59,679 nucleotides of DNA from Vicinamibacteria bacterium (GTDB lineage: Bacteria > Acidobacteriota > Vicinamibacteria > Fen-336), in NCBI GenBank assembly GCA_016934575.1, contig JAFGSN010000108.1:1-59679 (forward strand), in the 5' to 3' direction. Positions 53,949-59,679 of the stretch are shown here, in pieces. The notes under the pieces were generated by a model. That model saw nothing but the letters and a program-made list of their open reading frames with translations. It did no database searches and had not been told where the DNA came from. The position numbers and the translations under genes are program-made. Positions within the stretch are counted from its first letter, which is position 1. Each line of letters begins with the position of its first letter.

Positions 53949-54806
53949 TCACGCCTCCCGCCGCGCGACGTAAAGCCGCTCGCCGATCGTCACCGTGAAG
54001 CGCGCCTCGCGCAATGCGCGAGGAAGCGTCCGAAAAACGAAAGCCGAAAGACGCGTGAGCGCCGGGACAGGATACGCCCGGAGCAGCGGATCCAGATATG
54101 CCAGCGAAAGGCGCTTGCGCGCGCCCGTCTCTCTCGCCAGTCCGAGCCCGGTGCGCGCCAGCAGGCGACGAAAGGCCGCTCGCGTCGGATAGAAGCGATG
54201 CTCCTCCTTGTAATGCGGCCACGAAGCGCCCATGAGTCGGGCCGTCAGGCTGTCAAGATCAGGGACAGTCACGACAAAAACGCCGCCGGGCCTCAAGACC
54301 TCGGCGACTCGCCGCAGCAGGGCGGCGGGATCGGGATGGTGCTCGACGACGTCGAAGGCCGTGATCACGTCGAACGACGCCGGGGGGTAGGACGCCTCCT
54401 CGATGACGCCTTGCTTGATCCGATCCGGCGCGACGCTCCTGGCGACGCTGACGGCATGAGACGAGATATCCATGCCGAAAGCGTCGAAGCCGCGAGCGAG
54501 CGCCGCCGCCACGAGGTATCCGCCGGCGCAGCCGAGGTCGAGGAGACGCCCGGCGGCGCCCATCGAGATGAGCAGATCCAATCGCATCCCGGCGGTCTCC
54601 TCGCGTTGCATCCAACTCGGGCTCCCGGGTCGCATGTCCCAGGGCGTGAAGTATTCATCATCATAGGTTGCTGCGGGACGGTAGGGGTGAATCGCGACGT
54701 CGAGATAACGCGAGCCGCAATCGTCGCACGCGCGCAGGCTCAGACCGCCCCGGCCGCGGCGCGTTGCAGCGGATGGCGAATCGCACAACGGGCAGACTAT
54801 CGCCAC
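53949..54806 (-). CDS. Class I SAM-dependent methyltransferase with zinc ribbon
   Basis: A 285-residue protein. A zinc-ribbon-like start (VCPLCDSPS ... CDDCGSRYLD) comes before the methyltransferase domain with motif I LLDLGCAGGYL, the acidic strand FGMDISSHAVSVA and FDVITAFDVVEHHPDPAALL. The layout parallels the methyltransferase at 19085, so the two are distant paralogues. It starts with GTG and overlaps the GT9 gene by 10 bp. Likely acts in the same glycan or lipid pathway as its neighbours. Confidence 0.85.
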   Translation of the reverse strand: MAIVCPLCDSPSAATRRGRGGLSLRACDDCGSRYLDVAIHPYRPAATYDDEYFTPWDMRPGSPSWMQREETAGMRLDLLISMGAAGRLLDLGCAGGYLVAAALARGFDAFGMDISSHAVSVARSVAPDRIKQGVIEEASYPPASFDVITAFDVVEHHPDPAALLRRVAEVLRPGGVFVVTVPDLDSLTARLMGASWPHYKEEHRFYPTRAAFRRLLARTGLGLARETGARKRLSLAYLDPLLRAYPVPALTRLSAFVFRTLPRALREARFTVTIGERLYVARREA

Positions 54807-56026
54807 GCCGCGACCGCCGCCGTCTGGCCCGCCCGATGCTCGCTATGCGAAGAGAGAAGCGCACGGCACGTCTCGATCACGGGCGTGAGACCGATCGCCT
54901 GCACGCACACGTTGCGTCCGTTGCAGGCCGCCGTCTTCGAGTTGTAGACGTTGAGGCACGGGCTGCAGTAAACGCCGGCGTAATGGACCTTCTGTCGAAC
55001 GCCGAGAGGTCCGTAAAGTCCGGGCGTCTCCGGCCCGAAAATCGCCACGCAAGGCGTGTCGACGAGCGTCGCCAGGTGAAGCGGTCCGGAGTCGTTGGTT
55101 AAGAAAAGGGCCGCTCCGCGTAGAGCTTCAGCCAGCTCGGCCAAGCCGAGACGGCCTGCCAGACTCACGACGCGATCGCGCGGACGGCATTGTTCTACGA
55201 CGGACTCGGTATAAGCGGCCTCCGAGGATGCGCCGATGAACACACAGCGCAGGCGTGAATTCTCCGAGAGAAGCGTGCTCACGGCGCTCGCGAAGCGATC
55301 CGCCATCCAGCGGCGCTCCAGACACAGCTCGCTGGCGTTGGGATTGACGAGCAGCATCGGACCGCCGGCGTCGAAACCGGCCCGTGCGACGAGCGCGCCA
55401 TAGGCGCGCGCCGCTTCTTCGTTTCGGGGCAGTCTCGGCAGACGCGGCGGCTCTCTTTCGTCGATCGCCGCGCCCAGAATCTCGGCCTGGGCCAGGAACA
55501 CACGCGTGATGTGTTTTGTCGCGTTGAAGTAAACGGGGTGAGTGAGCAGATTGCCGCGCCAGGCGATGCGCGACCAGTAACCAGCCCGCGTGCGGGCTCC
55601 GGAGAGGTAGGCGACCACGGCCGAAAAACGCGCGAAGAACTCGAGATCGCAAACCACGTCGACCCGAGCGCGCCACAGGCGCCAGACCGCCGCCAGAGTA
55701 TCGACGACCAGACGCCAGAGACGCTTCGTGTCGATCGTCATGACCTCGTCAAAATGTCCGAGCATCTCCGCCAGCTCGCGGTTCTCGCGAAACGTCAGGA
55801 ACACGATGCGCGCCGCGGGGTACAGCGCCCGGACCTTGGCGATCATCGGAGCGGCGAGGATGATGCTCCCCATGCCGAGGTACTTGGTGATCAAGACGAC
55901 ACGAACGCGCTCATGTGGGACCGTACGGCGGCGCAACCGGCCGATGAGAAGCTCGACGACGTCCAGAACGAGGCAGCCGAATCCGCCGGCCCACTGGTCG
56001 ACACGCTTCATGAAATTGACGCGCAT
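54797..56026 (-). CDS. Glycosyltransferase family 9 (heptosyltransferase-like)
   Basis: A 409-residue GT-B enzyme. The N-terminal domain has VVLITKYLGMGSIILAAPMI. The donor-binding C-terminal domain has LLVNPNASELCLERRWMADR, the signature FLTNDSGPLHLATLVDTPCV and AIFGPETPGLYGPLG. A cysteine-rich segment (CSPCLNVYNSKTAACNGRNV) near the end is the form seen in many GT9 members. It likely adds heptose or a related sugar to a lipid-linked surface glycan on the cytosolic side. Start at ATG 56026 (MRVNF) is preferred over the track's TTG 56053; ATG 56011 is possible. It heads the GT9-methyltransferase-radical SAM operon. Confidence 0.86.
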   Translation of the reverse strand: MRVNFMKRVDQWAGGFGCLVLDVVELLIGRLRRRTVPHERVRVVLITKYLGMGSIILAAPMIAKVRALYPAARIVFLTFRENRELAEMLGHFDEVMTIDTKRLWRLVVDTLAAVWRLWRARVDVVCDLEFFARFSAVVAYLSGARTRAGYWSRIAWRGNLLTHPVYFNATKHITRVFLAQAEILGAAIDEREPPRLPRLPRNEEAARAYGALVARAGFDAGGPMLLVNPNASELCLERRWMADRFASAVSTLLSENSRLRCVFIGASSEAAYTESVVEQCRPRDRVVSLAGRLGLAELAEALRGAALFLTNDSGPLHLATLVDTPCVAIFGPETPGLYGPLGVRQKVHYAGVYCSPCLNVYNSKTAACNGRNVCVQAIGLTPVIETCRALLSSHSEHRAGQTAAVAAWR

Positions 56027-56396
56027 ATCTCGGTTATCAGCAGGTCTTGGCAATCCAGGCGCCCATCACGACTCATGGCTCTTCATTTCATCATTCCGCC
56101 CGGTCCGACGCTCCGCGAAGCCGCCCTGTTTGCAGCGAAGAATACCATGGCGAAACGCCGCCGGCATCGGCTTGACCTGAAAGAAGGCGCGCGCATAAAC
56201 CCGGCACGGATCGATAGCCGAAGCGTATCGATGCCACTGGATCGAGATCTCCGGCGCATTCTTTTACGCCACGGCGAGACCGCATGACGAGGATACGCTG
56301 TTTCTCCAATGGCACAATGGCACGGAGTCGCTTGAAAGACGACGATCGAGTCGAGTAGCATCCGACCGGACGAATGCAGAGCCGGCGCCAGCGATC
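56027..56396. other. Intergenic region between divergent GT9 and quinone oxidoreductase genes
   Basis: About 370 bp. A plus-strand frame from ATG 56075 to 56287 (70 codons, beginning MALHFIIPPG) is open but has no ribosome site or recognised domain. No clear promoter or repeat was seen. Confidence 0.4.
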
Positions 56397-57368
56397 ATGA
56401 AAGCAATCCGCATTCACGAGCACGGCGGACCCGAGGTTCTGCGCCTCGAGGAAATCGACGATCCTACGATACGCGGCGGCGAAGCGATCGTCCGCGTCGC
56501 AGCCGCGGGAGTCAACTTCATCGATGTCTATCACCGCACGGGACTCTACCGGCCGGCCGAACCGCCTTTCATTCCGGGCGTTGAAGCCGCCGGGCGGGTC
56601 GAGGCCGTCGGGGAGGGCGTCGGTTCCGTGCAAGCGGGCGACATCGTGGCCTTCGCGGGTCCGCTGGGAAGCTACGCCGAGCACGTCGCGGTCGCCGCCG
56701 AACGCCTCGTCGTCGTTCCCGCGGGAATCGACCCGCGTATCGCCGCGGCTGTGATATTGCAGGGCCTCACGGCTCACTATCTGACCGCATCGACTTTTCC
56801 GCTGGAAGACAGCCACACGTGCCTCGTGCACGCGGCGGCCGGCGGAGTGGGCCGGCTCCTATGCCAGATGGCGAAGATGCGCGGAGCGAGGGTCATCGGC
56901 ACCGTATCCTCGGACGACAAGGGGCGAATGGCGCGCAGCGCCGGCGCTGACGACGTCATTCGCTACGACCGTGACGACTTCGAGCAGGCGGTGCGAAATC
57001 TCACCGCTGGACGCGGCGTTGAGGTCGTCTACGACGGTGTCGGCCGATCGACGTATGAAAAGAGCCTGAACTGCCTTGCCGCGCGCGGCATGCTGGTTCT
57101 CTTCGGCAACGCGAGCGGCGCCGTTCCGCCCATCGACCCGCTCGTTCTTTCGAACAAGGGATCCGTGTTCTTGACGAGACCGACTATAGGCCACTATACG
57201 GCAACCCGTGCCGAGCTTCTGCAACGCTCCGCGAACCTGTTCGAATGGGTGCGCCAGGGTCGCTTGAGCGTTCACATCGACCGCGAGCTGCCGCTGGGCG
57301 AGGCCGCGCAGGCACATCGCGATCTCGAAGCACGACGCACGAGCGGCAAGCTACTGCTCGTCCCCTAG
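56397..57368 (+). CDS. NADPH:quinone oxidoreductase (zinc-free MDR family)
   Basis: A 323-residue medium-chain dehydrogenase/reductase of the quinone oxidoreductase (Qor) branch. Signatures are AAAGVNFIDVYHRTGLYRP, PFIPGVEAAGRVEAVGEGV and the Rossmann motif VHAAAGGVGRLLCQMAKMRG, followed by VVYDGVGRSTYEKSLNCLA. The catalytic zinc cysteines of alcohol dehydrogenases are absent, as expected for this branch. It reduces quinones or similar electrophiles with NADPH in the cytosol. Convergent with the SGNH hydrolase gene, 16 bp apart. Confidence 0.9.
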   Translation: MKAIRIHEHGGPEVLRLEEIDDPTIRGGEAIVRVAAAGVNFIDVYHRTGLYRPAEPPFIPGVEAAGRVEAVGEGVGSVQAGDIVAFAGPLGSYAEHVAVAAERLVVVPAGIDPRIAAAVILQGLTAHYLTASTFPLEDSHTCLVHAAAGGVGRLLCQMAKMRGARVIGTVSSDDKGRMARSAGADDVIRYDRDDFEQAVRNLTAGRGVEVVYDGVGRSTYEKSLNCLAARGMLVLFGNASGAVPPIDPLVLSNKGSVFLTRPTIGHYTATRAELLQRSANLFEWVRQGRLSVHIDRELPLGEAAQAHRDLEARRTSGKLLLVP

Positions 57369-57384
57369 TCTCGGACGCCAACGC

Positions 57385-58539
57385 TCACCTCATCTCACGC
57401 AAGAACCAACGCGTCATCAAGCGCCCGACGACATCGTGTCCATGGTCCTCGAAATGCGTGTCTCCGCCGAGATAGAGATCATCGTTGTTCTCCGCCACGT
57501 GCTCCCTGAGCAATGGAAGCAGATCCAGCACCGGAACCTGGCGCTCTCTCGCCCAGATTTTGACGTAGATCTGGGGATAGGCGATGTCCCAGTTTCGACC
57601 GGATTGATGACGGGCATAAACCTGATCCTTGAAAGGAATGCAGACGACTCCGAAGCGCGCTCCGCCAGCGACCGCGATCGCACGCATGCGCTCGAGCGTC
57701 TCGAGCGCCAAGTCCTTCGCCTCGAACGCGACCGGCGGCCACGGCTGCCGAGACCAGAATGTCTCGGTCGTGAATCCCGGCAGCGCCTGAAAGCGCATAC
57801 GTCGATTCTGCAAACCGAACAAACGCATAAGCAACCGGCCCGAGGCGAAAAGGGAGGCATGTCTGCGAACGATGGAGTCGTCGAACGCCTGCTGTGGCGT
57901 GGGATATTCGCGCGATCGACAACACGCGGGAATCCTGTCGAGGATCCTGGGATCCAGATCCGCCGCTCCATTGCGAATGACGAACTTGTCGAGCCCGAGC
58001 CAGGTGTCCCGGAAATCATTGCCGTTGTAACTCGCGACAAGGACGTAATCGGGCGCGAATCGCAGCGTCTCCTCCAGCAACATGAGCTCCATGTCGTCGA
58101 AGCCATATCCGGACACGCCGAAGTTCAGCGCCTCGTATGGCTCTCCAAGCTCGCGATCGAGGACTCCAACAAACGTCCTGGCCGGACTGCCCGCCCAACA
58201 ACCGTAAACGAACGAATCGCCGAGCACCGCGATGCGTTTGACGCCGTTCGCCTTGCGCAAAGCGACGTCACGCCAGCGCATGCCGAATCCGTTCGTCGAG
58301 AAATCGATCGTCCGACCCTTGACGATGGCCGTCAATCTCAGATCAGGAATGTTGCGAAACGAGCCGGTGCCGTTCGGATTAGGCCGAAGCAGCGGCGCCG
58401 TCAGCGACGACCCGGGCGGATGACGGCGACCGCGCTCGATGATCCGCGCCCCGACCTCGAGCGCGAGAAGTGAAAACATCGGCCCGACGACGACGAGCGC
58501 TCCCACGAAGAAGAATCGTCTGAACCGGCCTTTCTTCAT
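57385..58539 (-). CDS. SGNH/GDSL-type hydrolase, membrane anchored
   Basis: A 384-residue protein with an N-terminal membrane segment (FFFVGALVVVGPMFSLLALE) and a periplasmic SGNH domain: block I is VLGDSFVYGCW with the nucleophile Ser, then FGVSGYGFDDME, SYNGNDFRD, and the Asp-His pair in GGDTHFEDHGH. It parallels the SGNH protein at 9691-10896 in layout, though the sequences differ widely. ATG 58539 overlaps the upstream aldo/keto reductase stop by one base (TGATG), so the pair is translationally coupled; the track start uses TTG/GTG codons just upstream. Confidence 0.82.
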   Translation of the reverse strand: MKKGRFRRFFFVGALVVVGPMFSLLALEVGARIIERGRRHPPGSSLTAPLLRPNPNGTGSFRNIPDLRLTAIVKGRTIDFSTNGFGMRWRDVALRKANGVKRIAVLGDSFVYGCWAGSPARTFVGVLDRELGEPYEALNFGVSGYGFDDMELMLLEETLRFAPDYVLVASYNGNDFRDTWLGLDKFVIRNGAADLDPRILDRIPACCRSREYPTPQQAFDDSIVRRHASLFASGRLLMRLFGLQNRRMRFQALPGFTTETFWSRQPWPPVAFEAKDLALETLERMRAIAVAGGARFGVVCIPFKDQVYARHQSGRNWDIAYPQIYVKIWARERQVPVLDLLPLLREHVAENNDDLYLGGDTHFEDHGHDVVGRLMTRWFLREMR

Positions 58540-59522
58540 CACCAATAATGATGCACGAGAGGACGAATTCGCTCGTCATAAAGCGCTCGAACGCGCGTCA
58601 TGACGGAATCGTCGAGTGGCGGAAGACCGGCGGCCGCGACGTTCTCCTCGGCCTGCCGCGCGCGCTTGGCTCCAGGAATGGCGCAGGTTACGGCGTCGAA
58701 CATGAGTATCCAGCGCAACGCGAGCTGCGCCAGCGTGGCGGCGGGCGGCACGAGCCCGCGCAGATCCTCGACCGCCGCCAGGCTCGTCTCGAAGTCGATG
58801 CCTGAGAACGTTTCCCCCCGATCAAAAGCCGCTCCCTCACGGTTGAAGAAGCGGTGATCGTCAGGCGCGAAGACGGTCCGGCGAGTCATCTTGCCGGCGA
58901 GCATCCCCGAGGAAAGGGGCAAGCGGGCCAGGACGCCGACCCGACGGCGGCGAGCTTCGCTGAAGAACAGATCCGCCGGACGCTGGCGGAACATGTTGAA
59001 CACGATCTGGACCGACTGCACTCCGGGATACTCAATGGCTTTGAGCGCTTCTTCCACTTTTTCCACGCTGACGCCGTAATGGCGGAGCTTGCCGGACGCG
59101 ACGAGATCGTCGAGAGCGCCGAACACCTCCGGCCGATAATAGACCTCCGTCGGCGGGCAATGGAGCTGTAGAAGATCGACGGCGTCCGCTTCGAGGTTAC
59201 GAAGGCTTCGCTCGATAAAAGCCGTGAGGTTCGCGCGATTGTATCCCTCGGCGACATGCGGATCCAGCCGCCGGCCGGCCTTGGTGGCGATATAGATCGT
59301 TTCACTGCGCTCTCGGCGGAGACGGCCAACCAGCCGTTCGCTATGTCCGTCGCCGTAGACGTCTGCCGTATCGATGAAATTGACTCCCTTGTCGATGGCG
59401 CCATGCAGAGCGGCCAGCGACTCCTTGTCATCGACCGGTCCCCACGTGCCGCCGATCGCCCAGGCGCCGAAACCGATCGTCGATACTTTCCATCCCGTTC
59501 GTCCCAAATCACGATATTCCAT
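58539..59522 (-). CDS. Aldo/keto reductase
   Basis: A 327-residue NAD(P)H-dependent oxidoreductase. Signatures are LGRTGWKVSTIGFGAWAIGG, FIDTADVYGDGHSERLVG with the catalytic Asp and Tyr, IATKAGRR with the catalytic Lys, LLQLHCPPTEV with the catalytic His, and the C-terminal cofactor region CAIPGAKRARQAEENVAA. The full catalytic tetrad is present. Substrate is unknown; members of this type reduce sugar or other aldehydes. It is the first gene of a two-gene unit with the SGNH hydrolase. Confidence 0.92.
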   Translation of the reverse strand: MEYRDLGRTGWKVSTIGFGAWAIGGTWGPVDDKESLAALHGAIDKGVNFIDTADVYGDGHSERLVGRLRRERSETIYIATKAGRRLDPHVAEGYNRANLTAFIERSLRNLEADAVDLLQLHCPPTEVYYRPEVFGALDDLVASGKLRHYGVSVEKVEEALKAIEYPGVQSVQIVFNMFRQRPADLFFSEARRRRVGVLARLPLSSGMLAGKMTRRTVFAPDDHRFFNREGAAFDRGETFSGIDFETSLAAVEDLRGLVPPAATLAQLALRWILMFDAVTCAIPGAKRARQAEENVAAAGLPPLDDSVMTRVRALYDERIRPLVHHYW

Positions 59523-59655
59523 GTCTTGACCACCGCCATTCTCCGACCCGATGATACGGGCCGACGACTCGCCAGTACATTATGCATCAGCTCTTAGCGC
59601 AGGCGCAAGAATAGATCACCACGTCCGCATCGGACATCTAACAGTACGCCACTGA

Positions 59656-59675
59656 CCCGGCTGCATGCAGCCGGG
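59656..59675. repeat. 20-bp perfect palindrome at the window edge
   Basis: CCCGGCTGCATGCAGCCGGG lies in the last 25 bases, about 130 bp upstream of the aldo/keto reductase start. It may be an operator, or a hairpin belonging to a gene outside the window. Bases 59523-59655 show nothing else. Confidence 0.4.
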
Positions 59676-59679
59676 GCCA

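Noticed and set aside
56075-56287. 70-residue ORF between GT9 and the quinone oxidoreductase
   Set aside because: No ribosome site or similarity recognised, and it overlaps other small frames.

Overview
The window is GC-rich, gene-dense bacterial chromosome, mostly one gene after another with 1-4 nt stop/start overlaps. The organism is a Gram-negative-type bacterium: it has a TonB-dependent receptor, an OPT transporter, several lipoproteins, HflK/HflC and a heptosyltransferase-type GT9. Several features lean towards Acidobacteriota or a neighbouring phylum: an ECF sigma / zinc-finger anti-sigma / CHAT-TPR cluster, a TonB receptor with a carboxypeptidase-regulatory N-terminus, many PilZ and SGNH proteins, and a split respiratory cluster. 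This is a guess from gene content. There is no rRNA or marker gene here to settle it. No insertion sequence, prophage or CRISPR array was seen.

Layout. 1-4.4 kb: end of an unknown gene, hflK-hflC, a patatin-like lipase, and a DAHP synthase (aromatic amino acids). 4.5-11.3 kb: DUF362 protein, ZIP metal transporter, small unknowns, a NarL-type two-component pair, the decayed remains of a GxxExxY-type gene, and an SGNH hydrolase. 11.6-20 kb: lipoprotein thiol-disulfide protein, GT39-like glycosyltransferase, a tandem PilZ pair, a PHP-domain lipoprotein, an OPT transporter and a methyltransferase. 20.1-24.5 kb: tRNA-Ser(UGA) with its promoter, then a leftward cluster of CHAT-TPR lipoprotein, small secreted protein, ECF sigma factor and anti-sigma factor. 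24.7-26.6 kb: ilvD.

27.3-43.9 kb is the most striking part, 14 respiratory genes in a row. The first six (hyfB, C, E, F, G and a ferredoxin-HyfI fusion) form a group-4-hydrogenase-like complex. Its large subunit lacks the nickel-binding cysteines, so it is an Ehr-type complex rather than a hydrogenase. A separate strong promoter then starts nuoA, a nuoE-nuoF fusion, nuoH, J, K, L, M and N. The complex I subunits NuoB, C, D, G and I are absent. Where nuoI would normally lie, between nuoH and nuoJ, there is a frameshifted second copy of the last ~85 bp of nuoH, a scar of rearrangement. HyfG (NuoC+D-like) and the ferredoxin-HyfI fusion (NuoI+B-like) are in principle equivalents of most of the missing parts. 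The two adjacent sets may therefore form one composite machine, or the missing nuo genes may simply lie elsewhere.

43.9-59.5 kb: a GH97 glycosidase, a PilZ protein, a conserved hypothetical, hisG, an argD-type aminotransferase, a TonB receptor behind a promoter with dyad symmetry, a GT9 / methyltransferase / B12-radical-SAM operon, a quinone oxidoreductase, a second SGNH hydrolase and an aldo/keto reductase.
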